Shown here in pieces: positions 41,935 to 50,128 of a DNA stretch of 64,000 bases. The notes beneath the pieces are model-generated. The model made no database searches. It saw nothing but the letters and a program-made list of their open reading frames with translations, and was not told the origin of the DNA. The stretch is from Eubacterium callanderi. Lineage in GTDB: Bacteria; Bacillota; Clostridia; Eubacteriales; Eubacteriaceae. The stretch is from positions 1 through 64,000 of the forward strand of contig NZ_FRBP01000016.1 in NCBI RefSeq assembly GCF_900142645.1, in the 5' to 3' direction. How positions within the stretch are numbered: position 1 is the first letter of the stretch; every line of letters begins with the position of its first letter. Made by a program: the position numbers and the translations under genes.

Positions 41935-43773
41935 TTAGGACGCCTTGACGGTAAACTGGCTGTTGTACAGGTCGGCGTAAAAGCCGTTCTGTGTAAGTAG
42001 CCCCTGGTGGGTGCCTTGTTCCACGATGGTCCCGTTTTTCATCACAAGGATGTGGTCAGCGTCGATGATGGTGGACAGCCGGTGGGCGATGACAAAGCTG
42101 GTGCGCCCTTTCATCAGGTGGTCCATGGCCTTCTGGATTTCGAGCTCGGTCCGCGTATCGACGCTGGAGGTCGCCTCATCCAGGATCAAGATGGCCGGAT
42201 CTGCCAGAATGGCCCGGGCGATGGTCAGCAGCTGTTTTTGCCCCTGAGAGATATTTGAGGCTTCATCATTCAGGATGGTCTGGTAGCCATTTGGCAGGGT
42301 GCGGATGAAGTGGTCTGCCCGGGCGGCTTTGGCAGCGCTCACAATTTCCTCTTTGGTGGCGGCGCCCCGCCCGTAGGCAATATTATCCTCAAGGGTCCCG
42401 CCAAAGAGCCAGGTATCCTGGAGCACCATGCCAAACTGTGAGCGCAGGTCGCCACGGCGCAGATCGCGGATATCAATGCCGTCGATCAGGATGCGTCCGC
42501 CGTCCAGCTCGTAAAAGCGCATGAGCAGATTGATCAGCGTAGTCTTGCCTGCGCCGGTCGGGCCGACAATCGCAATCTTTTCCCCAGCCTTTACATCAAT
42601 GCTGATATCCTTCATCAGCAGACGGTTAGGGCTGTAGCCGAACCGGACATGCTCAAACCGGACATCGCCTTTGGGATCAGTGAGTGATTTGGCCGGAGCG
42701 ATGTCGGGCACCTCGTCCTCCTCATCCAGCACCTCAAAGACACGTTCGGCCGAGGCGATGGCAGCCTGCATGGAGTTAAAGATATAAGCTGCCTCGGTAA
42801 TCGGCTCAGAGGCCTGGTTGACATACTGGAAGAAAGCCTGGATAACCCCAAGGGACAGCCGTCCCTGGATAACAAAGAACGCGCCGAGGACCGCGATCAG
42901 TACATAACCGATCTGGTTCATGAGGCGGATCAGCGGGTTGACCGCGAAGGTGATAAACTGGGCGTTGCGGCTGGCTGTGTAGAGGCGCTCATTGACCTCC
43001 TCGACGGTTTGGGTGGAGGCGTCCTCCCGGTTAAAGGCCTTGATGACCACCTGGCCTGTGAAGAATTCCTCGATATGGCCGTTTAATTCGCCGAGGGTTT
43101 TCTGGTTTCTGGCAAAGCAGTGCTGGCTGCGGCGGGCCACCAGAGCGGTAATGACCATGCCGATAATGATCATCACAAAGGCGATCAGTGTCAGCAGCGG
43201 ACTGATGGACAGCATCAGGATCACCGCGCCGATGATGGTGACCACTGTGATGATAAACTGCATCAGTCCCTCCTGGAGCGTGTCCGCGACTTTTTCGAGA
43301 TCGTTGGTGGTACGGCTCAGGATATCGCCTTTTTTATGATTGTCGAAATATTTCAGGGGCATCCGCGCAAGCTTGGCGCTCAGGGACTCCCGCAGGGTCA
43401 GGGTCAGCCTCTGGGATACGCTGGCCATAAGGTATTGCTGCAGATAGTTAAAGGCAGCGCTGAGAACATATAAGCCCAGCAGCAGCCCCAGTATCTGGCC
43501 CATGGCTCCCAGATTAATGGTGAAGGTGGTGCCGGTCTCAACGGCGTGGCGGACGCTGTCAAAAATCTGGTTGATGGCCTGGCCGATCACCATAGGGGCA
43601 GCCAGGGTAAAGGTGCAGCTGAAAACCACAGAAATCAGCACAATGATCAGCTTTCCCTTTTGCTCCAAGAGCTTTGAAAAAAGCCGCTTGGCTGTTTTCC
43701 CGGCATAGCGTGCCTTCTCGGCGGACATACCGCCGTCAAAGGAAAGGACTTCGGTTTCCTGATGTTCGCTCAT
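41935..43773 (-). CDS. ABC exporter subunit B (membrane and ATPase domains fused)
   Basis: 612 aa. Six-helix transmembrane domain (about 35-330) then ATPase domain: Walker A GPTGAGKTTLINLL, signature ISQGQKQLLTIARAI, Walker B ILILDEATSSVD and H-loop VIAHRLSTI. In the signature, LSGGQ is replaced by ISQGQ, a common feature of one half of heterodimeric exporters. Its ATG overlaps the stop of subunit A by 4 bases. Under MerR control, a drug or lipid exporter is likely. Confidence 0.93.
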   Translation of the reverse strand: MSEHQETEVLSFDGGMSAEKARYAGKTAKRLFSKLLEQKGKLIIVLISVVFSCTFTLAAPMVIGQAINQIFDSVRHAVETGTTFTINLGAMGQILGLLLGLYVLSAAFNYLQQYLMASVSQRLTLTLRESLSAKLARMPLKYFDNHKKGDILSRTTNDLEKVADTLQEGLMQFIITVVTIIGAVILMLSISPLLTLIAFVMIIIGMVITALVARRSQHCFARNQKTLGELNGHIEEFFTGQVVIKAFNREDASTQTVEEVNERLYTASRNAQFITFAVNPLIRLMNQIGYVLIAVLGAFFVIQGRLSLGVIQAFFQYVNQASEPITEAAYIFNSMQAAIASAERVFEVLDEEDEVPDIAPAKSLTDPKGDVRFEHVRFGYSPNRLLMKDISIDVKAGEKIAIVGPTGAGKTTLINLLMRFYELDGGRILIDGIDIRDLRRGDLRSQFGMVLQDTWLFGGTLEDNIAYGRGAATKEEIVSAAKAARADHFIRTLPNGYQTILNDEASNISQGQKQLLTIARAILADPAILILDEATSSVDTRTELEIQKAMDHLMKGRTSFVIAHRLSTIIDADHILVMKNGTIVEQGTHQGLLTQNGFYADLYNSQFTVKAS

Positions 43774-45497
43774 GCTAATTCCTCCTTACTTAACTGTGAT
43801 TCCGCGATTTCACGGTAGACCGGACAATTTTCAAGCAGCTCGCGGTGGGTGCCCTTTCCAGCAATGACGCCGTTGTCCAGTACAATAATCTGGTCTGCGT
43901 CCACAATGGAGCTGACCCGCTGGGCCACCACAATGATGGCAGCGCCGTGGACCTCAGCCTTTAAAGCGGCACGGAGGTTGGCGTCAGTCTTAAAATCCAG
44001 CGCGGAGAAGCTGTCATCAAAAATATAGACATCCGCTTTTTTTACGAGAGCCCGGGCAATGGCGAGCCTTTGCTTCTGTCCGCCAGAAAAGTTGTTGCCG
44101 CCCTGGGCCACGCGTGTCTCATAGCCATATTTCAAATCGCCGATAAAGGCGTCTGCCTGGGCGATACGGGCTGCCCGGCGCAGTTCATCCATGGTGGCGT
44201 CCTCCTTTCCATAGCGCAGGTTATCGGCAATGGTGCCGGAAAATAAAAAGGCCTTTTGGGGGACAAAGCCGATCTTATCCCGGAGGGCTTTCTGGGAAAG
44301 GGTTTTAATATCCACCCCGTCGATGGTGATGGTGCCAGCCTGAATGTCATAGAAACGGGGGATCAGGCTGGCGATGGTCGATTTACCTGAGCCGGTGCCG
44401 CCGATGATCGCAGTGGTTTCCCCGGCTCTGCAGCTGAAATTCAGATCGCTTAAGACAGGCTCCTCCGCGCCCTGATAGCAAAAGGTTACGTGGTGGAAAG
44501 CCAGCTTTTCTTCAGAAAGCTCAGCGGTCAGCTCGGCCGGGGCGTCGGCGATCTCAGGATCAAGCTCAAGAACTTCAGAGATACGCTTGGCGCAGGCTTC
44601 AGCCCTTGGAATCATAGTAAAGACCATCACAGCCATGACCAGGTAAAACAGGATGAGCATGGCGTATTCGATCACAGCCATAATATCGCCAATCTCCATG
44701 GCGCCCTGCCCGATCTGTATACCCCCGAACCAGATAATGGCCAGTGTGCAGAGGTTTAAGAGCATGAGCACCAGAGGCATGGCCACAGCGAAGATTTTGT
44801 TGATGCGGATAGCGGTCTGAGCATAAGCCTCAAAGGAGGTGTTGACACGCCTGCGCTCAAAATCGGTCCGGTTAAAGGCGCGGATAACCCGCACCCCGGT
44901 AATGTATTCCCGCATAAATCGGTTGATTTTATCCATTCCGGTCTGCAGCAGGCCGAACAAAGGCATGGTCTTGCGCTCGATGATGACCGCCAGAATCATA
45001 AAGATGACCATGGTCACCACGATGATACCCCCCATAAAGGCATTTTTTGAAAAGGCCAGGATCAGGCCTGCGATGGCCATGATCGGGGCAGGCAGCATCA
45101 TCTGGAGCACCATGATCAGGGCCTGCTGAATCTGGTTGACGTCACTGGTATTGCGTGTGATCATGGACGCGGTGCCAATGCTGTTAAAATCGTTGATTGA
45201 AAAACGCTGGGCTTTTCTGAACAGCGCGTTTCGGATATCCCGGCCAGTGCCGGACGAGAGAATGGCCGAGAACCAGGTGCCTAAAATAGCAAAAACCCCA
45301 GTCAATACGGCAAAAAGCAGCATGATGCCGCCGGTTCTGATGATATAGGGAATATCCCCATAGACGATACCGTTATTGACGATATCTGCCGTGAGGGTCG
45401 GGATATAGAGGGTTCCCAGTGTCTGCAGAAACAGCAGCACAACGACAAGGATGAGTGTTTTACGATATGGAATTATAAATTTGAATAATCGAGTCAT
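43770..45497 (-). CDS. ABC exporter subunit A (membrane and ATPase domains fused)
   Basis: 575 aa. Six helices, then Walker A GGTGSGKSTIASLIPR, signature FSGGQKQRLAIARAL, and Walker B VYIFDDSFSALD where the catalytic Glu is replaced by Asp (FDDSFSAL). The switch His region reads VAQRVSSI, with Gln instead of His. So this half probably carries the degenerate ATP site of a heterodimer of the BmrCD/LmrCD type. First gene after the MerR-type promoter. Confidence 0.93.
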   Translation of the reverse strand: MTRLFKFIIPYRKTLILVVVLLFLQTLGTLYIPTLTADIVNNGIVYGDIPYIIRTGGIMLLFAVLTGVFAILGTWFSAILSSGTGRDIRNALFRKAQRFSINDFNSIGTASMITRNTSDVNQIQQALIMVLQMMLPAPIMAIAGLILAFSKNAFMGGIIVVTMVIFMILAVIIERKTMPLFGLLQTGMDKINRFMREYITGVRVIRAFNRTDFERRRVNTSFEAYAQTAIRINKIFAVAMPLVLMLLNLCTLAIIWFGGIQIGQGAMEIGDIMAVIEYAMLILFYLVMAVMVFTMIPRAEACAKRISEVLELDPEIADAPAELTAELSEEKLAFHHVTFCYQGAEEPVLSDLNFSCRAGETTAIIGGTGSGKSTIASLIPRFYDIQAGTITIDGVDIKTLSQKALRDKIGFVPQKAFLFSGTIADNLRYGKEDATMDELRRAARIAQADAFIGDLKYGYETRVAQGGNNFSGGQKQRLAIARALVKKADVYIFDDSFSALDFKTDANLRAALKAEVHGAAIIVVAQRVSSIVDADQIIVLDNGVIAGKGTHRELLENCPVYREIAESQLSKEELA

Positions 45498-45542
45498 TTT
45501 GTCTCCTTCCCATAGGTATTGTACTCCGGTTCGATGTATGTT

Positions 45543-45573
45543 ACTATAAACTGTAGAGTAACTGTACAGTCAA
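45543..45573 (-). promoter_or_regulatory. MerR-type promoter of the ABC exporter operon
   Basis: On the minus strand TTGACT (45568-45573) and TATAGT (45543-45548) are separated by 19 nt, with the dyad ACTGTAGAGTAACTGTACAGT covering the spacer. The divergent MerR gene starts 42 bases away. The protein would twist the overlong spacer when bound to a drug. Confidence 0.8.
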
Positions 45574-45614
45574 GTAGAAAAACGAAAAAAATTAGGTTTA
45601 AGGAAGGCTAAAGC

Positions 45615-46457
45615 ATGGAAAACAAGGGAATGCTGACCATCAGTGAGTTTGGAAAGCTCGCGGGTGTCAGCCGAAAAACGCTCATATATTATGATAAAAT
45701 TGGCCTTTTCTGCCCGGAGACAGTGGATCCTGAAAGCGGATACCGGTATTACTCTTATCCACAGCTGGATGTTATCAGTGCGATTTACGCTCTGAAGGAA
45801 ATCGGGACGCCCTTAAAGGATATCAAGATTTATCTGGATGAGAGGACCCCTGAAAGGCTGGTGGCGCTCTTTGAGGAGCGGAAGGCCAAGATTGACGCGG
45901 AGATCTGCAGCCTCAAGAGGATCAGTGATATGATGGGGTCCAGAATCGAGATGACGCGCGCGAGCAGTACCATTGATACGGGCAAGATCTCCGTAGAGTA
46001 TATGCCGGCCGAGCGTATTTTTATCAGCCCGGACATCTCAAATGTCGATGATGAGTCGATCTGGGATATTATCCAGGAATTCTATGAATACTGCGCGCTC
46101 TACAACATCAGCTATGGCTATCCGGTAGGGGATATTGTGTCCATGGAAAGCCTGCTGCGGGGAGAGTGGCATTTTCCAACCTGGTATTTTGCGAGACTTG
46201 ATGAACCCATGGCACTGCCGCACATTGGCCTCAGGCCCGCGGGCTATTACGCGGTGGGCTACATCTACGGAAATTATGACAGTGTTGATGAGCTGTATGA
46301 GCAGATCAATGCGTATATTGAGGAGAATGGCCTGGTCATTGACGGCTGCGGCTACCGGGAATCCATCTTGGACGAGATCGCTGTCCAGAACCCGGATGAT
46401 TATCTGTTTCAGGTATCTGTAAAGGTAGAAAAGCCGCCAGAGGATGATAAAAAATAA
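45615..46457 (+). CDS. MerR-family regulator with effector-binding domain
   Basis: 280 aa. MerR helix-turn-helix TISEFGKLAGVSRKTLIYYD, IGLFCPETVDPESGYRYYS, a dimerisation helix (about 80-115) and a GyrI-like drug-binding domain to the end (YYAVGYIYGNYDSVDELYEQ). This is the BmrR/TipAL-like multidrug sensor layout. Divergent from the exporter genes it should activate. Confidence 0.93.
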   Translation: MENKGMLTISEFGKLAGVSRKTLIYYDKIGLFCPETVDPESGYRYYSYPQLDVISAIYALKEIGTPLKDIKIYLDERTPERLVALFEERKAKIDAEICSLKRISDMMGSRIEMTRASSTIDTGKISVEYMPAERIFISPDISNVDDESIWDIIQEFYEYCALYNISYGYPVGDIVSMESLLRGEWHFPTWYFARLDEPMALPHIGLRPAGYYAVGYIYGNYDSVDELYEQINAYIEENGLVIDGCGYRESILDEIAVQNPDDYLFQVSVKVEKPPEDDKK

Positions 46458-46496
46458 GGGCCCGGGAAATTCCCGGGCCTTTTGAGTCTTTTGAGG
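46457..46496. terminator. Terminator joined to a half palindromic element (copy 13)
   Basis: GGCCCGGGAA/TTCCCGGGCC is followed by TTTTGAGTCTTTTGAGG, the right arm of the palindromic family, without a left arm. It lies between the convergent merR and fluC genes. Confidence 0.8.
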
Positions 46497-46539
46497 ATGT
46501 TTTTTTAAAGAAAAAATTTGTACAGTCCCTGGACTCGGG

Positions 46540-46923
46540 CTAAGAGGAAAGGACTGTTTTTGCCAGCAGCTGTCCGGCGATGACGCCAGCGAGGCTCAGA
46601 ATCAGGTTGAGCCCGGCATTGGCCGCTGCGGTTATCCAGGCACCCTCGCCGATCAGGCTCATGGTCTCGTAGCTGAAGGTCGAGAAGGTGGTAAAGCCGC
46701 CTAAAAGACCGGTGGTCAGAAAGAGCCGCATTCTTGGCGGGAGGCCGGCGCTCTGGAGGCTCCACTGCATAATAAAGCCCATGAGCAGTCCTCCAAACAC
46801 ATTTACGCACAGGGTTCCAAGAGGCAGCCGGCTGTCCATAAAGCGGGCAATACCGCTGGAGATAAGATAACGGAGCGCAGCGCCTACAAAGCCGCCCACG
46901 CCTACGGATAAAACTTCAAACAT
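46540..46923 (-). CDS. fluC: Fluoride channel FluC (CrcB)
   Basis: 127 aa, four membrane helices. Conserved residues: GGFVGAALRYLIS, GTLCVNVFGG with the pore Asn, and the phenylalanine box GGFTTFSTFSYET. Works as an antiparallel dimer that lets F- leave the cell. AAGGAG before the ATG. It is directly downstream of a fluoride riboswitch, which supports function. Confidence 0.96.
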   Translation of the reverse strand: MFEVLSVGVGGFVGAALRYLISSGIARFMDSRLPLGTLCVNVFGGLLMGFIMQWSLQSAGLPPRMRLFLTTGLLGGFTTFSTFSYETMSLIGEGAWITAAANAGLNLILSLAGVIAGQLLAKTVLSS

Positions 46924-46953
46924 GATGTTACACTCCTTGTCAAAAAATTAAAA

Positions 46954-47022
46954 AGCTCCTGCTTCTGTAAGAAACAGGAGTCATCAGCATTATGCGGTTT
47001 AGGCGAACTCCATCGCCCTGAG
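46954..47022 (-). promoter_or_regulatory. Fluoride riboswitch (crcB motif) with terminator
   Basis: Minus strand: GGGCGATGGAGTTCGCC, AAACCGC, TAATGCTGATGACTCCTG: the invariant parts of the crcB motif. The 3' end AGGAGTCAT pairs into the terminator GACTCCTG/CAGGAGC plus TTTTT (46954-46981). Fluoride should stabilise the aptamer and allow read-through. Confidence 0.95.
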
Positions 47023-47025
47023 ACC

Positions 47026-47054
47026 ATTATAACGGAACGCACTGTCCGTGTAAA
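47026..47054 (-). promoter_or_regulatory. fluC promoter
   Basis: Minus strand TTTACA (47049-47054), 17-nt spacer, TATAAT (47026-47031), with transcription starting right at the aptamer. Confidence 0.75.
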
Positions 47055-47075
47055 GATGAGAACAGTTTCAGAAAT

Positions 47076-47318
47076 TTATTTTTTCATAATGTATTGTAAA
47101 GCGCCGCTGGGACAGGTTTCCACAACAGCCTTTACCTCCTCGGCAGCGGCGTTGTCGGGCAGAACCCAGGGCCTGCGGCAGACCTTGAACACCTCTCCGT
47201 TGCCATGGGTACAATTACCTGAGTGGCAGCACATGTCTTTATTATAGAAAACGTCAATATCCTTGCCAGTGTATTTTTTATAGCCTTTTTCAATCAGTTC
47301 TTTTTCTGTCAAAGTCAT
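47076..47318 (-). CDS. Small single-cluster Fe-S protein (Fer4_19 type)
   Basis: 80 aa. Cysteines in DMCCHSGNCTHG, VCRRPW and VETCPSGAL fit the divergent 4Fe-4S domain Fer4_19, often annotated with CDGSH-type neighbours. It probably carries electrons in the cytoplasm. Single gene; GGAGTG before the ATG. Confidence 0.85.
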   Translation of the reverse strand: MTLTEKELIEKGYKKYTGKDIDVFYNKDMCCHSGNCTHGNGEVFKVCRRPWVLPDNAAAEEVKAVVETCPSGALQYIMKK

Positions 47319-47383
47319 TCACTCCTTTATTGGATTTAAAAAGATTCTTGTTTAATATATCCATTTTGAGCCGTTCTAAACAA

Positions 47384-47414
47384 AAAAGAGCCTCCGATAA
47401 GGGAGGCTCTGATT
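47384..47414 (-). terminator. Terminator of the membrane-anchored coiled-coil gene
   Basis: Minus strand AGAGCCTCC/GGAGGCTCT with TTTTTT. Confidence 0.85.
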
Positions 47415-48273
47415 ATTCCGTTTTATTGGGTTTTATGACTGAATTGATGGCATCCTTAATCTGTTCGGCAGGATTGTTTTTCTTTTTCGCTTCTTCCTCG
47501 GCCTTTTTAGCCTCCTCCTCAGCCTTTCGTTCGGCCTCGCGGGCTTCTTCCTCAGCGATGCGGGCAGCCTCCTGGGCGGCTTCCTGCTCCTCAACCTTTT
47601 TTCTCACCTGGCCGATTGCAAAATTCATATCCGTCTGGGTATCGGGGTTTTCAAGCTGAGCCACCAGCTCCTGAGCCTCATCGCAGGCATCCGAGGAGGC
47701 ATCCTCAGAAAGCGCGTTTCGGGCGGATCCGTCTGTAAACTGGGCGTTCAGCAGGTCGTTGATCTGTTTGTAAATATTGTACTGGTTCTGAGCATCGGCA
47801 AAATCCTGTCGAACCGCTGCCGTGAAATCTGTTTTTCCCATAGCGTCCAGCTCGGTCAGATTTTTATTGATGTTGTCGACCTGGAATGGCTGTATGGTCC
47901 TCACGACCAGGCGGGACCCATCTTCCTTTGTCTGATAAAGGGCAGAAACCCCGTTAAGGACATCGGCCATTTTCTGGGCAGTGGCGGTGCGCTGCAGCAG
48001 AAAGCTGCGCATAGCCTCATCCTTGATCTGATTGGCCTTTTTAATGCTGTCAGAGATCTGGCCGGTATTCTGTGCAACGCCTTCGGCCAGCCCCGCATCG
48101 TTTTCAGTAAAAAGTGCGTTGACAGACTGAACCGCCCGGTTTTGAACCAACAGCGGTATATGATAAACGGCAGCGCCAATCCCGACAATAGCAGAAATTA
48201 GCAGAAGCAGTAAAATAATGGTAAGTACTTTACCGCGCAGCGCCATTCGTTTCCATAGTTTTAGTGGTTTCAT
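47413..48273 (-). CDS. Membrane-anchored protein with alanine/glutamate-rich coiled coil
   Basis: 286 aa from the second of two ATGs (48273), which has the better spacing to AGGAG. One N-terminal membrane helix (VLTIILLLLLISAIVGIGAA) places the rest outside. A helical middle part is followed by a long charged coiled coil (about 215-270) of EEEARE/AERKAEEEAKK type repeats. No family is recognised. The repeats resemble spacer stalks, not a catalytic domain. Confidence 0.7.
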   Translation of the reverse strand: MKPLKLWKRMALRGKVLTIILLLLLISAIVGIGAAVYHIPLLVQNRAVQSVNALFTENDAGLAEGVAQNTGQISDSIKKANQIKDEAMRSFLLQRTATAQKMADVLNGVSALYQTKEDGSRLVVRTIQPFQVDNINKNLTELDAMGKTDFTAAVRQDFADAQNQYNIYKQINDLLNAQFTDGSARNALSEDASSDACDEAQELVAQLENPDTQTDMNFAIGQVRKKVEEQEAAQEAARIAEEEAREAERKAEEEAKKAEEEAKKKNNPAEQIKDAINSVIKPNKTE

Positions 48274-48342
48274 CAGCATTTACTCCTAAATGTTGTGGGT
48301 AACTTTAATCTTATCAGAACTTGTCCCGATTTTCAATTGGAA

Positions 48343-48370
48343 ATAAAAAAAGATGGGAGCATACCCATCC
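48343..48370 (-). terminator. Terminator of the FUSC-like gene
   Basis: Minus strand GGATGGG-TATGCT-CCCATC followed by eight T. Confidence 0.85.
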
Positions 48371-48381
48371 TTTATATAAAG

Positions 48382-49401
48382 TCACTGATTTTCGGGGCCC
48401 GGCGCCATTGGGCTGAAAAAGGTTTTTCGGGCAAAAGCCCCAAGGTGGCGGATGGCGACAACAATCAGAATGCCTGTCAGCAGGCAAAGCACCCGGTTGA
48501 TAATGGCCGAGGTAAGGTCAAAGAGCACCAGCGATGCGAAAAGAGCGCTCATGAAGTTAATGAGCTGCTGATATTTATAGGGCTTGGCAAACTGGTAATT
48601 GCCGATATAGCCCAGAACCAGGATCAGAACGCCGCCATATCCTTCGGGCACCAGCATTTGGAACAGCAGCACGAAAAGAACAATTCCCGCCAGTGTGGCG
48701 ATGGAACGGTGCTTGATCCGTGTGAGGGTTTCGCTGTAATCAATCTGCGTCAGCGACATCACCACAATGCTGATCCACAGCGGCTTTTTAAGGCCAAAGG
48801 CCATCCCGATAAACATGGCCAGTGTAAGGCCCAGTGTCATCTTCAGAATAAAAGCATGGTCCTTTTTCCGGCAGAGCTGGGCCTGCTCCTTCAGGCTGCG
48901 CTGCCTGGCAGGATCAAAGCCCTTTATTTTCCAGGAAACAGCAGTGACAATGGCTGTGATGGCAGCGCCGGCTAAAAGCCCGGCCATCCTGAGGACAAAG
49001 GCGTGTCCTGTCACAGGGGTGGACTGGCAGAAAATATAGCAGAGTAAAAAGATAATGTGCGGTCTGAGCACAGAGGGCTCCGAGCAGAAGGCCATCATCA
49101 GATAAATAAAAACAAAATTCAGCAGAAGGCCTGCCCACACGTTGATAAGAGAAAGGGCAGAAACCAGACCTGAGCCTGCAAAGAAAAAGAAAAGCAGAAA
49201 GGTCATGGAACCGGGTTTCAGTTCCATATCGCAGGCCGGAAAGGTCAAAAGGGCAACGATAATGGCAATGGACGGCAGGAGATTTTCCTGACCAAAAAAA
49301 TGCGCGAAAAGGCTGATAAAAAGAAGGATGAACGCAAAACGTGCTGTATTGATACAGAAGGTTTTAAATCCGGCTTTTACCGTCGTCTTATTTAATGTCA
49401 A
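48382..49401 (-). CDS. FUSC-family membrane protein
   Basis: About 339 aa from TTG 49401, which has GGAGG 8 nt upstream; a GTG start at 49431 would give 349 aa. It has two blocks of five or so helices with a cytoplasmic middle (GFDPARQRSLKEQAQLCRKK), as in fusaric-acid-resistance-like and aromatic acid exporter proteins. The second block reads KKPLWISIVVMSLTQIDYSE and RIKHRSIATLAG, typical of FUSC. Substrate unknown. Confidence 0.8.
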   Translation of the reverse strand: MTLNKTTVKAGFKTFCINTARFAFILLFISLFAHFFGQENLLPSIAIIVALLTFPACDMELKPGSMTFLLFFFFAGSGLVSALSLINVWAGLLLNFVFIYLMMAFCSEPSVLRPHIIFLLCYIFCQSTPVTGHAFVLRMAGLLAGAAITAIVTAVSWKIKGFDPARQRSLKEQAQLCRKKDHAFILKMTLGLTLAMFIGMAFGLKKPLWISIVVMSLTQIDYSETLTRIKHRSIATLAGIVLFVLLFQMLVPEGYGGVLILVLGYIGNYQFAKPYKYQQLINFMSALFASLVLFDLTSAIINRVLCLLTGILIVVAIRHLGAFARKTFFSPMAPGPENQ

Positions 49402-49598
49402 GCAGTATTCCTCCAATCCTTTATTGATCACTTATAAATAATATGATAACGGAATAAAAGACAAAAAACAAGAACGTCAATTTAGAGGAATTTTGCTGAA
49501 TCCGGTTGCAATTTTACGTTCAATGAAATAAAAATAATGGATTGAAACTTTTTGAAACGGTTGTTAAAAAAGCTTAAGAAAAGCTTTTGTGAAGAGCG

Positions 49599-49832
49599 CT
49601 ACCATTCCGCCAGATCCAGCACTTCGGTAAAAAAGGCGTCATGATCCTCGTAAATGGTCTGAGGAGCATACTCCTCAAAATCCTCTTCGTTATAGACGAC
49701 GCTGACCTGTACGCCGGTGTGAATGGTCATTTTTGCCAGGCGGCGGGCCTGCTCCTTCAGTGCGTCTCCAGCCTCAGATTTGATGGCGATGCAGCCGGGT
49801 TTGTCGAATTGTCGGGCAATTAGATAAGCCAT
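49599..49832 (-). CDS. DUF6718-like small protein
   Basis: 77 aa: MAYLIARQFDKPGCIAIKSE, RLAKMTIHTGVQVSVVYNEE and an acidic end. It resembles the small cytosolic proteins annotated as DUF6718 in Firmicutes; function unknown. AAGGAA lies before the ATG. Confidence 0.65.
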   Translation of the reverse strand: MAYLIARQFDKPGCIAIKSEAGDALKEQARRLAKMTIHTGVQVSVVYNEEDFEEYAPQTIYEDHDAFFTEVLDLAEW

Positions 49833-50025
49833 TTTGATTCATTCCTTTTTGTTTTTATTATAGCACAGTAACAGGCAGTGCGGAAAAGGGATAGAGATAA
49901 AAAATAGTCCTGTCAAAAAAGAATCCGTTTTCAGCGAAAATAAAAACATTTTTTAATATAAAAATTAATTATATATAACGTTTAAAATCGCATAAAACGG
50001 GTAAAAATTATTGAAATATGTTAGT

Positions 50026-50055
50026 TTGACAATACTTCTTAAAGGGGTGTACAAT
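50026..50055 (+). promoter_or_regulatory. cfa promoter
   Basis: TTGACA (50026-50031), 18-nt spacer, TACAAT (50050-50055). The preceding 170 bases are AT-rich without a gene. Confidence 0.7.
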
Positions 50056-50128
50056 TTATAAAGTAAAGCTCTGAAATGTTACGCGCCCAACCGTGCATTT
50101 GAGCTATGACGATATAAGGAGAATGAAC

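Noticed and set aside
5070-46496. Palindromic elements as a CRISPR array
   Set aside because: They are single, kilobases apart, palindromic, and carry no regular spacers or cas genes.
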